This document shows, in pieces, positions 8,501 to 18,600 of a stretch of 20,757 nucleotides of DNA. Positions within the stretch are counted from its first letter, which is position 1, and every line of letters starts with the position of its first letter. The DNA is from Prevotella sp. UBA2755 (GTDB lineage: Bacteria; Bacteroidota; Bacteroidia; Bacteroidales; Bacteroidaceae): positions 8,636 through 29,392 of the forward strand of contig DEJF01000077.1 of NCBI GenBank assembly GCA_002353225.1, read 5' to 3'. The notes beneath the pieces are model-generated. The model had not been told where the DNA came from, searched no databases, and saw nothing but the letters and a program-made list of their open reading frames with translations. The position numbers were made by a program, and so were the translations under genes.

Positions 8501-10246
8501 TTAGAAGAGGTCTGCGTCTGATACTTCACGATCACCAAACTCGTAAGCCACAGTAGAAACATTATTCTCGGAATCAGACTTTAACTGAGGATCCTTTGTG
8601 GAGTCTGTCTCAGGAATCGACAATACGAGGTTCTTTGCGGTAGCGATAGAGACGCTTGGACCAGGAGCAGCATACGAGTCAGACAACTTGTAGGTATGTG
8701 TGGATGACTCATAATAACTGGCATTACGGTACTGGTTGTTAACATAGTTGACAACCTCCTGTTGCTCATAGTAACCGCGGCGAACGAGGAAGTACCAATA
8801 GAGTCCCTCGAAGGCAAGTTCTACACGGAACTCATGGCGGATGTCCTCATAGCCAATCTTTGACTTTTGAGCAACACCGGCACGGTCACGGAGTGCATTG
8901 AAATAAGCAAGGGCAGAAGCGTCTGTCGTAGTGGCATCGTTGCCTAACGTAGCCTCTGCGTAGTTCAGATAAACCTCAGCAAGACGCATCATATAGGTAT
9001 TAACACCAGAGTTATTGTTGACAGAGATGCCATTGACAGCATTTGTTCCAATCACATATTTCTTGATGTTGGCACCCTGAGAACTTGCACTCTCTGTCTC
9101 ACCATAGATGTAGGGTTTCTCAGGATCAGTAGAGAACTCAGGATAAACCTCACCGTATGAGGCTACACAGTTATGACGGCGGATAGCATCGTCAACTGTT
9201 ACACCAAGAGTCGGGTCGGCATATTCTTTAAACTCTTCCCAAAGGTCATAAGAGCAGTAAGTAGAGCCACCCCAGGAGTTACCTTGGTTCACTTGTGTAC
9301 TCCAGGCAAGGAAACGGGTCATTGACTGGGCAAGACCTGCTCCGGCACCAGCCTGCCATTGCAACTGGAAGATACTCTCACTATTGTTGTTGAAAGTAGC
9401 GGCAGCAAACAATTCTGCATAGGTGTCAGCCAGTTTGTAAGGACCTTCCTCTATCACCTTAGCAGCAGCCTTCTTGGCAGCATTCAGATAGTAAGTATTA
9501 CGAACCTTGCTATTGAACTGTGTCTGAATATTGCTGCCGTTGTAACGGTCACTGCCTGATACGACACCTGCCATAGACAAGTAGAAACGTGACAGCATGC
9601 CATAAGCGGCATATTTGTTGACGCGACCAGTCGCAGGAGAGGTTGCTGGCAGATTAACGGCTGCAAACTCCATGTCACGGATGGCAAACTCAAAGACATC
9701 CGTTCTGTTAGCGGCAGGAACAACATAGTTGTTAACAAGGTCTTGCGTGTTCTCGTAGATCACAGCGCATCCCCAAAGAGAGCCGAGATACCAGTAAGCG
9801 AGTCCACGCATGAAACGAGCCTCTGCAATTCCCTGACGCTTAGCAGTCTCAGAGACACCGCTTGTAGCATAGTTCGAGATGTTGTTGATAGTGTTGTTTG
9901 CCTGAGAGATAACAGCATAGAATGACGACCATGCGTCGTTCAGACCATTAGAGGCACCTGACTCTGTGAAGTTGGTGTAAGGATAGATATAGTCAGAATA
10001 CTGTGCTGTGATATTGTTGGCACGTCCGTCACCCATTCCGTAGTATGACTTGTCGTTGAACATATACCACACATAGTCGTAGAGTGGGGTGATCGCCTGG
10101 GACACAGCCTCGTCACTTGTGAAGAAGTTATCCTGTGACAGTTGGTAGGAGTTCTTTTGGTCTAAGAAACTCTCAGCACAACTGCTCACTGATAAGATTC
10201 CTGCAAGTGCTATAGTATATTTAAAAATTCTTGTTTTCATAATCAT
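8501..10246 (-). CDS. xusD: SusD/RagB-family xylan-binding outer-membrane lipoprotein
   Basis: The protein has 581 residues, with its lipobox at VSSC (C23). The N-terminal part 'ESFLDQKNSYQLSQDNFFTS' is the usual opening of SusD proteins. A TPR-rich helical scaffold follows, with 'ARFMRGLAYWYL' near 143, and the C-terminal half has the family signature 'YMMRLAEVYLNYAEA' and 'HEFRVELAFEGLYWY'. SusD proteins form the lid on their SusC transporter and bind oligosaccharides. It lies 29 nt after xusC, with which it should pair. Two starts are possible, 10246 and 10240. The second gives the more typical MKTRIF signal start. Confidence 0.93.
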   Translation of the reverse strand: MIMKTRIFKYTIALAGILSVSSCAESFLDQKNSYQLSQDNFFTSDEAVSQAITPLYDYVWYMFNDKSYYGMGDGRANNITAQYSDYIYPYTNFTESGASNGLNDAWSSFYAVISQANNTINNISNYATSGVSETAKRQGIAEARFMRGLAYWYLGSLWGCAVIYENTQDLVNNYVVPAANRTDVFEFAIRDMEFAAVNLPATSPATGRVNKYAAYGMLSRFYLSMAGVVSGSDRYNGSNIQTQFNSKVRNTYYLNAAKKAAAKVIEEGPYKLADTYAELFAAATFNNNSESIFQLQWQAGAGAGLAQSMTRFLAWSTQVNQGNSWGGSTYCSYDLWEEFKEYADPTLGVTVDDAIRRHNCVASYGEVYPEFSTDPEKPYIYGETESASSQGANIKKYVIGTNAVNGISVNNNSGVNTYMMRLAEVYLNYAEATLGNDATTTDASALAYFNALRDRAGVAQKSKIGYEDIRHEFRVELAFEGLYWYFLVRRGYYEQQEVVNYVNNQYRNASYYESSTHTYKLSDSYAAPGPSVSIATAKNLVLSIPETDSTKDPQLKSDSENNVSTVAYEFGDREVSDADLF

Positions 10247-10275
10247 TTCTAATTTTGTTTCTCATTATTAATAAA

Positions 10276-13200
10276 TTAGAATTGCAAATTGACACCTACT
10301 GTGTAGATACGTGGTGATGGATAACGGCTGTAGTCAACACCGTTAAGAAGTGCATTGCCACGCAAAGAACCTACCTCAGGATCATAGCCGTCATACTTGG
10401 TGATGGTAAAGAGGTTCTGGATATTGCAATAGATCTTAGCATTTGTCAGGAAGAGGTTCTTAATCCACTTGCGAGGGAAGGTATAAGATAGAGAGATGTT
10501 CTGCAAACGGATGTAACTACCGTCCTCTACATAAGCGTCACTAACACGGTTGTTCTTGTTGACACCACTCTCTGTGGAGAGGCGTGGCATAATCGTGTTT
10601 GTGTTTACGACGTAGTAGTTACGATAGTCGTCTGGTCCGTTTTCATCAATCTTGGCAAGACGGGCATAGTCAAGAACAGTCGTCAACTGGTTGCTAGTAG
10701 AACCTGTAATGTCGAGGAAACGACGTTGATAGTTCATAATCTTGTTACCATACGAACCACTGAACTGGATGCTCAGGTCAAAGCCCTTGTAAGAGAAGGT
10801 GTTGCCGAATCCCCATGTGAACTTGGGCTCTGGGTTACCAATGAAGGTCATGTCATTGTCGTCAATCACACCGTCATTATTGAGGTCTTCATAGATATAG
10901 TCACCGATGAACACACCACCTGATGTAGGGGAGGTGGCCATGGATGCGCCCTTAGGAAGTGCTACGGGTTGGATATTACCATTGGCATCCTTGAAATAGA
11001 AATCCTCTGGTTTATCGAAACGACCGATTACCTTGTAGCCCCAGAACTGTCCGATAGGCTTATCAACTACAGTATTCGTAACGGTAGCGACATCAGAGCC
11101 AATCTGTAAGGTCTGTGGAAGACTTCCACTGTCAGAGTCTAAGGACAGTACCTTATTGCGGTTCAGGGAGAACACGAAGTTAGAACGCCATTGGAAATTC
11201 TTATTCTCGATATTCACGGTGTTCAGAGTCACCTCGATACCTGTGTTACGCAGAGAACCGATGTTACCCCAAGGATTGGAAGCAGTACCGTATGCCTCGT
11301 TAGAACCTGCTCCTGATCCGAGGAATGCGGGCAGGTCGAGCATCATCAATAGGTCGTTGGTCTTCTTATAGTACCAGTCGAATACTAAATCAATACGGCT
11401 GTTGAACAGAGACAGGTCGAAACCGATATTCGTTGAGTAGGTGGTCTCCCATTTCAGGTCAGGGTTAGCATTATTGGCATTCAGCACACCAACACCCCAT
11501 GGGGTAGTATAGTTGGCAAGCATTGCCTGATAAGCCCAGTCCTGTACGTTCTGGTTACCTGTGGTACCCCAGCCCAAGCGAAGTTTCAGGTTGTTGATGA
11601 CCTTGTTGTCTTTCAGGAAACTCTCTTGACTGGCGCGCCATGCGAAGGCTGCGGAGGGGAACCAGCCCCAACGGTTGCCGTCAGCGAACTTGGAAGAACC
11701 GTCTCGGCGCAGTGTGGCTGTTACCAAGTAGCGGTCGTCGAAGTTATAGAGCACACGCCCGAAGTAAGAGAACAGAGAAGTATTATTCTGGTATCCGTCG
11801 ATATTGACATTGTTACCTGTCCGCTCACCAGCACGGAGGTCGATAACGGAGTTGGAGAGGTAACCCTGGTTAGAGGCACTCATGTTCTCCCAATAGTTAT
11901 GACTCATTTCCTGACCAATCATGGCATTGATATTATGCTTCTGGGCAATCGTACCATTGTAGGTCAGGATATTACGCCATGACCAGTACTTTGAGTCGTT
12001 TTTGTACCAGGCACCGTCGCGCTGGGTACTTTCCTTCACACCGAAGGTATAGTCAGGGGTATATGTCTTGGTCTTGTTCAGATTGTAGTCGGCTGAGAGT
12101 TCAGTCTTGAAGGTCAGACCCTTCATGAATGTAGCCTCCAAATAGGTGTTGATGCGGAAGTTCGTACGCTTGGCATAGTTGGTCTTGATCTCTGCAAGGG
12201 CAACGGCATTCTCAGGCATCCACTGGTCGTCTGGACCGTCATATCCACCCTCTGGGTTACGTACGGCGACAGAAGGCTGTGATCTTAAAGCGGTGTTGAT
12301 AATATCCCAGTTCTTCTCCATCTCCTGCTTGGAGTCAGATAGGGAGAAGGAGATACCACCCTTCAGCCACTTCTTCAGTTCTGTGTCAATGTTACCACGT
12401 ACTGTCTGACGCTTGAAACCCGTGCTGATGGCGATACCGTTCTGGTACAGATAGCCGGCACTGATGGCGTATGTGGTCTTTTCAGAGCCACCAGTCAGCG
12501 AGATACTGTGGTTAGTCATGAAAGCAGTCTTGAACAACTCGTCCTGCCAGTCAGTACCTCCACCCAGCAATTCTGGACGAAGGAATGTGCCAGAGGCAGT
12601 CTTGATCTGTGCGTCCGCAATGTCATTGTTATGCTCCGCATACTGGCGTAGGTTCAGCACATCCAGTTTCCTAGGCATTTGCTGCCAGCCAATATAGCCG
12701 TCGTAAGTCAGTGTTGCCTCACCAGACTTACCACGCTTAGTGGTAATCATGATGACACCATTACTTGCGCGCGAACCATAAATAGCAGTAGCAGAGGCGT
12801 CTTTCAGGATATCCATCGTCAAGATATCACTTGGGTTGATACCTGCCAACGGGTTGCTGTTTCCGTCATCACCGCCATCTGAGTCAATAATAACACCGTC
12901 AATGACAAAGATTGGTTGTGAGGAGGCGTTCAGCGAATTGGTACCACGAATACGGATGGTGCTCGAACCACCAGGGGTACCAGTGTTAGCCTGAATCTGT
13001 ACACCAGCGGCACGACCTTGCAGAACTTGGTCGATACTGGTCGATACAGATTTTTCGAAGGCTTTGTTGTCCACCTGTGTGACAGCACCCGTCAGGTCCG
13101 ACTTTCTCATCGTACCGTAACCAACGACAACCACCTCATTCAGAAGTGTCTCGTCTTCCACGAGTGTTACATCAATCACATGCTTGCCTCCAACCTTGAC

Positions 13201-13458
13201 TTCTTTGGTCTCGAAGCCAACGTAACTGAAGACGAGCGTTGCATTAGACTGTGCCGAGATGGTGTAGTTACCGTCATAATCGGTAACAGTACCACCTTGA
13301 GCACCTTTCACTTTGACGGTTGCACCGATAATCGGTCCGTCAGCAGCACTTACCGTACCCTTAATAGTGATGTTCTGGGCATGAAGACTAAAAGGCATCA
13401 TACACAACAGAACCATCAACCCAAGGGTCCTTCTTAGAACTTTACTTGTGCGATTCAT
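10276..13458 (-). CDS. xusC: SusC-family TonB-dependent xylo-oligosaccharide transporter
   Basis: This 1060-residue outer-membrane transporter has a signal peptide ending at about LHA (27), then a carboxypeptidase-regulatory-like domain (about 30-100, 'IKGTVSAADGPIIGATVKVK'), the TonB box region NEVVVVGYGT (about 107-116) and the plug (about 120-240, 'GRAAGVQIQ', 'DILKDASATAIYGSRASNG'). A large beta-barrel ends in the aromatic terminus VGVNLQF. This is the full SusC layout without an N-terminal STN signalling domain. It differs clearly from xusA, so the two are not recent duplicates. It has its own upstream promoter module in the 246-nt gap and heads the xusCDE-xyn10C group. Confidence 0.95.
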   Translation of the reverse strand: MNRTSKVLRRTLGLMVLLCMMPFSLHAQNITIKGTVSAADGPIIGATVKVKGAQGGTVTDYDGNYTISAQSNATLVFSYVGFETKEVKVGGKHVIDVTLVEDETLLNEVVVVGYGTMRKSDLTGAVTQVDNKAFEKSVSTSIDQVLQGRAAGVQIQANTGTPGGSSTIRIRGTNSLNASSQPIFVIDGVIIDSDGGDDGNSNPLAGINPSDILTMDILKDASATAIYGSRASNGVIMITTKRGKSGEATLTYDGYIGWQQMPRKLDVLNLRQYAEHNNDIADAQIKTASGTFLRPELLGGGTDWQDELFKTAFMTNHSISLTGGSEKTTYAISAGYLYQNGIAISTGFKRQTVRGNIDTELKKWLKGGISFSLSDSKQEMEKNWDIINTALRSQPSVAVRNPEGGYDGPDDQWMPENAVALAEIKTNYAKRTNFRINTYLEATFMKGLTFKTELSADYNLNKTKTYTPDYTFGVKESTQRDGAWYKNDSKYWSWRNILTYNGTIAQKHNINAMIGQEMSHNYWENMSASNQGYLSNSVIDLRAGERTGNNVNIDGYQNNTSLFSYFGRVLYNFDDRYLVTATLRRDGSSKFADGNRWGWFPSAAFAWRASQESFLKDNKVINNLKLRLGWGTTGNQNVQDWAYQAMLANYTTPWGVGVLNANNANPDLKWETTYSTNIGFDLSLFNSRIDLVFDWYYKKTNDLLMMLDLPAFLGSGAGSNEAYGTASNPWGNIGSLRNTGIEVTLNTVNIENKNFQWRSNFVFSLNRNKVLSLDSDSGSLPQTLQIGSDVATVTNTVVDKPIGQFWGYKVIGRFDKPEDFYFKDANGNIQPVALPKGASMATSPTSGGVFIGDYIYEDLNNDGVIDDNDMTFIGNPEPKFTWGFGNTFSYKGFDLSIQFSGSYGNKIMNYQRRFLDITGSTSNQLTTVLDYARLAKIDENGPDDYRNYYVVNTNTIMPRLSTESGVNKNNRVSDAYVEDGSYIRLQNISLSYTFPRKWIKNLFLTNAKIYCNIQNLFTITKYDGYDPEVGSLRGNALLNGVDYSRYPSPRIYTVGVNLQF

Positions 13459-13516
13459 ACATTAATTTTTTTAGTTATGGTGTTAATAGTCATGTAATTT
13501 TTAGAACTTTCGATTG

Positions 13517-13524
13517 CAAAGATA
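13517..13524 (-). promoter_or_regulatory. Promoter core TATCTTTG upstream of xusC
   Basis: On the minus strand this reads TATCTTTG followed by CA. It matches the Bacteroidetes -7 consensus TAnnTTTG exactly and lies 58 nt before the xusC start. No good -33 TTTG is found at the expected distance, as expected for an activator-dependent promoter. Confidence 0.75.
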
Positions 13525-13544
13525 AGGAAAAATTCTAAAAAGTT

Positions 13545-13581
13545 TATTCAATTTTGTGCCAAATTCGTTAACTTTTGTTCC
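13545..13581 (-). promoter_or_regulatory. Degenerate HTCS-type operator upstream of xusC
   Basis: Two related 16-nt units on the + strand, TATTCAATTTTGTGCC (13545-13560) and CGTTAACTTTTGTTCC (13566-13581), are separated by AAATT and so repeat with a 21-bp period. They match the xusA operator unit CGTTTCAATTTGTTCC at 10 and 12 of 16 positions. The near edge is exactly 20 nt from the TATCTTTG core, the same spacing as at xusA. The likely binder is the same regulator, by inference. Confidence 0.65.
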
Positions 13582-13613
13582 ATAACATAAAAAAGTTTGT
13601 AAGAAGATTTCGT

Positions 13614-13636
13614 TTTTCTCGATTTCATCGAAAAAA
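13614..13636 (-). other. AT-rich hairpin overlapping the terminator T tract
   Basis: In the minus-strand RNA a ten-pair stem (one G-U) with a 3-nt GAA loop forms between 13636-13627 and 13623-13614. Its left arm is the U run of the preceding terminator hairpin. Both can coexist structurally only in part, so it may modulate termination or be a 5' end structure. Confidence 0.4.
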
Positions 13637-13669
13637 GTGAGGACTACGCATTCACAGCGCAGCCCCCAC
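13631..13669 (-). terminator. Intrinsic terminator after xusB
   Basis: On the minus strand GTGGGGGCTGCGC (13669-13657) pairs with GCGTAGTCCTCAC (13649-13637) in a 13-bp stem with three G-U pairs and a 7-nt loop, followed by TTTTTT (13636-13631). It begins about 35 nt after the xusB stop and would end or attenuate the xusAB transcript. Confidence 0.75.
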
Positions 13670-13704
13670 ACAAATGAACAAAAAATAGGTATTTTATCGT
13701 AAAA

Positions 13705-15657
13705 TTACCGATAGGCAGGATTCTGATAATCCTCTTTTTCAGCGTCAGTCATTTCCAATCCGTCAATCTGGCTCTGTGGAATAGGACGCAGATAATAGCC
13801 TGTTGGGATATTACGGGTGACAGTCTGTAGGTCACGGTCGCCGGCGCCACTTCCGGCGATACGATACTTACCTGCTTTCTCTGCCCATGTCTGGGTACGA
13901 ACAAGGTCGAACCAACGATATCCCTCGCCCCAGAACTCACGCATACGCTCGTCAAGGATGTAGTCGATGGTGATAGTTGCAGGGGTGGCATTAGTCATAG
14001 CACTACTGTTGTCGATATTGACATCAATGTTCTCATTCTGGTTGTGGGTCTGCTTGCCGGCACGGGCACGCAGGATATTCACGAGATCACGAGCCGACTT
14101 GGAGCCGCTTGCACCCTTTACTGCCGCTTCTGCTGCAATCAGGTAGAACTCAGAGAACTTGGCTATGTTGAAGGGACGGGGACTACCACCGTTGGGGGAG
14201 CCTAATCCGCTACCGTTATCCGTTCTGTACATACCAATCTTCCAGTTGATAGGATATTTGAATCGGCTGATATTGTTGACACCTACCACGAAGTCGGCAC
14301 GACCTGGCAGTGTTCCGGCACCGACTCCAGCACCGTCAGCAGACCAGTCGATATTGGCTGCGGTAGCCTCGTCTACAAAACTGAAATAGATCTCTCCAGG
14401 ACCCACCTGCAAGCCATTGGCACCTTCCACATAAGTATCAGCCTTGCCTGCCTTGTCGAAGTTGGTGTGATAGCGGAGAGTAAAGGTAGCGTCATAGCGT
14501 GAGTCGATAGCCTTAACGGCATCTTCCCAAGCACCACCTTCCATGAAATTATCAGCGATAGCCGCCATACGGGTCCAGGGACGTCCCAGTGCCTGCACAG
14601 CCTCACGGCTAATCGGGTTAATGGTCTCGCCGGTGGAGCCGACGGCAGTCAGGAGACCGTAGTTCCAAGATGTCATCCAGTACGCGAAATTCTCAGGAGA
14701 GTTACCATTACCCCAGCCGTAGCCGACACCGCCATTACCGTATTTCTCATTCTCGTTATGGTCAGCGTAAAGCATGATCTCGGAGTTGCGGTCGTTGGTG
14801 GCATTATTGACATCGTAGAAAGTAGGTTGCAGTCCATAGGGACCAGGATTGTTGATAGCAGCAAGAGCGACATCGTATGCCTGTTGGAAATACCAACTGG
14901 CATTGTGTCCATCGGGGTCTGTGCGCTGAGTCTCAGGATAGGTGGGGATATTCTTGGGGTTCTCCAGCCACCAGCCGTAGGTCAGATAAGCCTTGGAAAG
15001 AAATAGGCGAGCCAGGTTCTTGGAGGCTGCACCTGTGAGACGTGGAGACTCAGGGAGGTTGTCAATCGCTTTCAAGAGGTCAGGGAAGATGGCTTTGGTA
15101 TATACCTCAGGAACGGTATTACGTACAGAAGAGCGGATAGTGGAGGTATTGAACTTCAGTTCTCCAGCACCCAGATCAAGAGGAACGCCACCAAAAGTCT
15201 GTACAAGTAGAAAGTAGTCAAAAGCACGAAAGAAACGGGCTTCTGAGAGCAGTGACTCAGCGATGCCAGCCGCCTCACCGTTCTCTATGACACCACTTGC
15301 TGTGTTGATATTGGTAAAAGCCTGTCCCCACAGTACGTCGGAGCGGCTACTTGTTGCTGTCAACGAGCCGGCGTCCGTGAAGTCCGCATCCTTGAAGTTA
15401 TTGTCGGCGGACTGGGCATAGGTGTACTCGTCGGTACCTGTCTCACAGATGTTAAGATAGTAACCGTTTCCATAGATATAGCGCAGGTGTGCGTACAATG
15501 CGGTAAGACCACCTTCGATGCCTTCTTCTGTAGTGAAGAAGGTAGGGTCGAATTGACTGCGTGGTTGCTCGTCAAGGACACTTCCACATGAGGAATACGT
15601 CAGGAGCACTGATAGTATCGCGCTAATAGCGATTATTTTATTAAAGAAAACTTTCAT
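13705..15657 (-). CDS. xusB: SusD/RagB-family outer-membrane lipoprotein, partner of XusA
   Basis: The protein has 650 residues, with its lipobox at YSSC (C24). The early segment 'LDEQPRSQFDPTFFTTEEG' and the helical part with 'LLSEARFFRAFDYFLLVQTF' identify the SusD N-terminal region. The C-terminal part has 'KFSEFYLIAAEAAVKG', 'LVNILRARAG' and 'ILDERMREFWGEGYRWFDLVR', the strongest SusD signature. It is about 70 residues longer than xusD, mostly in the central Gly/Asn/Trp-rich loops that usually form the glycan-binding face. The start is 12 nt after the xusA stop, so the two are tightly coupled. A terminator-like hairpin follows the stop. Confidence 0.94.
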   Translation of the reverse strand: MKVFFNKIIAISAILSVLLTYSSCGSVLDEQPRSQFDPTFFTTEEGIEGGLTALYAHLRYIYGNGYYLNICETGTDEYTYAQSADNNFKDADFTDAGSLTATSSRSDVLWGQAFTNINTASGVIENGEAAGIAESLLSEARFFRAFDYFLLVQTFGGVPLDLGAGELKFNTSTIRSSVRNTVPEVYTKAIFPDLLKAIDNLPESPRLTGAASKNLARLFLSKAYLTYGWWLENPKNIPTYPETQRTDPDGHNASWYFQQAYDVALAAINNPGPYGLQPTFYDVNNATNDRNSEIMLYADHNENEKYGNGGVGYGWGNGNSPENFAYWMTSWNYGLLTAVGSTGETINPISREAVQALGRPWTRMAAIADNFMEGGAWEDAVKAIDSRYDATFTLRYHTNFDKAGKADTYVEGANGLQVGPGEIYFSFVDEATAANIDWSADGAGVGAGTLPGRADFVVGVNNISRFKYPINWKIGMYRTDNGSGLGSPNGGSPRPFNIAKFSEFYLIAAEAAVKGASGSKSARDLVNILRARAGKQTHNQNENIDVNIDNSSAMTNATPATITIDYILDERMREFWGEGYRWFDLVRTQTWAEKAGKYRIAGSGAGDRDLQTVTRNIPTGYYLRPIPQSQIDGLEMTDAEKEDYQNPAYR

Positions 15658-15669
15658 AGTAGTGAGTAT

Positions 15670-18600
15670 TTAGAATGTTACGTTGATACCGAAAAGGAAG
15701 TTACGAGTTGTAGGAGTGTTGTATCCAATAATGGGCATCATGTGTTTGCCTGTATAACCATCCAATGTCGTGGCAGTCGTACTGCTGTTGTTTGCCAATG
15801 TATTGGTTTCCGGGTCAAGTCCGCACTCATTGTTATAGGGTGAGAAGAGAACGAAAGGATTCTGTATGGTCGCATAGAGGCGCAGGCGGCTGATGCCGAG
15901 ATCCTTCACGAATTTCAGATGCTCGAAGTTATATCCGAGGGTGATAGCACGTACTTTCAGATAGCCAGCATTGAAATATCCCAGTGTAGAACCGTATTTG
16001 GGGTTGTCATTAGAGGTTGCTCCACCTGGTTTCGGGTATTTAGCCCCTGTATTGCTCTCTGTCCAGTAGTCTACGTCCAAATTGTTACGGCGACCTGTCA
16101 GCATGTTCAGATAACCGTTAGAGGAGTGGATGGCACTGATGAGTTTTCCGCCAATCTGGAAGGCACCGATGACCGTCAGGTCGAAATGCTTGTAACTGAC
16201 AGTTGTGTTAAAACCTCCCATCAGGTCTGGTTCCATGTCCATCACCTGGCGGTCGTCGGCGTTGATCTGACGAGTAGGCTTACCATCAGCGTCATACTCG
16301 CCAGTGTACTCAACCTTGATCATACCTACATTACCTCCTGGTTCCAGCACATCCAGGTAGGGATCATTCTCCTGCCAGATACCGATGTTCTTATAGTCGT
16401 AGATGACATCAATGGGATGACCTATAAACCAACGGTTGGCAACATCCTCTTGCTGACCAGAGGCGAGTTCCACCAGTTTGTTACGGTTCGCATAGAGGTT
16501 GATACCTGCTTCCCAGTTCCAGCCGTTCTTGTTGTCAAGAATGATACCGTTCAGGGAGAACTCGAATCCCTTATTCTGCGTCTTACCGATGTTGCCTGTG
16601 AAACTACCTACACCTGAGGTGGAAGGCATGGACACATCCAGCAGGATATTGTCAGTCTTCTGCGTGTAATACTCGAATGTACCATACAGGCGGCCGTTGA
16701 AGAGTGAGAAGTCAAGACCGAAGTTCCAGGTCTTACTATACTCCCATCCCAGTTCTGAGTTGGGAAGTGAGGAAACATAGTAACCTGTTGTGTGGGTCGT
16801 ACCGAAGTTATAGTCACGAGTAGCCAGCGCGCCCCATGTGGAGTAAGGACTGATACTCTGGTTAGAGGTCTCGCCATAACCGATGCGCAGTTTGAGATTG
16901 TCAATCCATTTGATGTTGCTCATGAAACTCTCGCGTGCGATATTCCAACCGACAGAGACAGCAGGATAGGTGTGCCACTGGTGTCCCTTGGCAAGACGTG
17001 AGGAGGCATCGGCACGGATTGCCGCAGAGAGCATGTACTTGTTATCGTAAGAATACATCACACGTCCCATCCATGACATCAAACCGCTCTTCCAGTAGTC
17101 ATAGTTGTTGAGGTTCTTCTCGCCTAAAGCGGAACCGAGGTTATAGTACTGGAAGTATGAGGCGGGAATCTCTGTCACTGCGGCACCAGTCTGTTCGAAA
17201 GTGGTCTCCTCGGCAGAATACATGCCGACAACGTTCAGATGGTGCTTCTCTGCGAAGGTACGGTCATAGGTGATGACATTCTCCACAGCCCAGTTGCGAG
17301 TGCTGTTCTCGATGACGGATCCTGAGTTGCGATAGTCCGGATTGGTATTGTTGATACCCACACCCGTATAGGCGCCAGTCTTGGAAGAACGGTAGTTCAG
17401 ACCCAGGTTGATGCGGTAACTCAGACCTTCCACCCATGGACATTTCACCTCTCCGAAGATAGTGTTATAGGTACCGATACCCTTGTCCTCCTTCAGCCAG
17501 TTATCCTCGTTTGCCTTGACGACATCCTTGGTGAGCACCCATGTCTCATCGTTAGGCATGTGGATAGTGCGCTTCAGGTTGCCGTTCTCATCGTAAGGAT
17601 TAGCCAGCGGGCTCATGCTCAGCACGTTATACAGTCCGATATTAGACCCCTTGGTGATACGGTAACTGTTGTTGGTGGTCAGTCCGAAGCGGAACCACTT
17701 ACCTACCATCTGGTCGAAGTTACCACGTACTGAAACACGGTCGTAGCCCTGTGAGGGCACTACAGCCTCGTCGTGATAGTAGCCGGCACCGAAACTGTAA
17801 CTGCCGCCTTGTGTACCACCAGAGACGGTGATGTCGTGGTTGTGGCTGACACCTGTCTGATAGAACATATCCTGCCAGTCGGTGTTCGTCTCATTACTTT
17901 CCTCCAGGGAGTTCTGATACTGTCCGGCATACTCACGCATCTTGGCGAACGTAGGTCCGTCCATCATCGGATACTTCTTGAAGATAGTCTTGAAACTGAC
18001 ATAACCATTGTAACTTACCTTGGCAGGAGTGCCCATAGCACCCTTCACCGTGGTAATCATGATGACACCGTTGGCACCACGGCTACCGTAGATGGCTGTT
18101 GCTGAGGCATCCTTCAGAATATCCATCGACTTAATGTCTGAAGGGTTGATATCAGAAAGTTGTCCCATGAAAGGAATACCATCGAGCACGATTAACGGGT
18201 CGTTCGATGCACTTAGTGAGCGCTGACCACGGATGCGGATCTGCATCTCGGCACCTGGTTGGGATGAAGTCTGTGTCATCAGCACACCAGCCACACGTCC
18301 TTGCAGAGCCTGTGCAGCATTAGTGGCTGCAATCTGATTCAACTTGTCACCGTTGATGTTGGCAACAGAACCGGTTACCGCCTCTCGGCGCTGCGTACCA
18401 TAACCAATTACCACAACCTCGTTGAGGTTCCGCCCTTCTTGCTCTAATATAATATTAATATGTTCGCGCGCGGAGACCTCTTGCGTAACATATCCTACAT
18501 AAGAGATGACGAGTGTGGTTCCCGCATCCGCATTGAGACGGAAGTTACCATTGATATCGGTAACGACACCAGTTCTGCTGCCTTTCACCATGACAGTAGC

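Noticed and set aside
15919..16617. 232-codon plus-strand open frame opposite xusA
   Set aside because: It is antisense to the SusC barrel region. The codon bias of the real gene leaves few stops on the other strand, and no family signature is seen.
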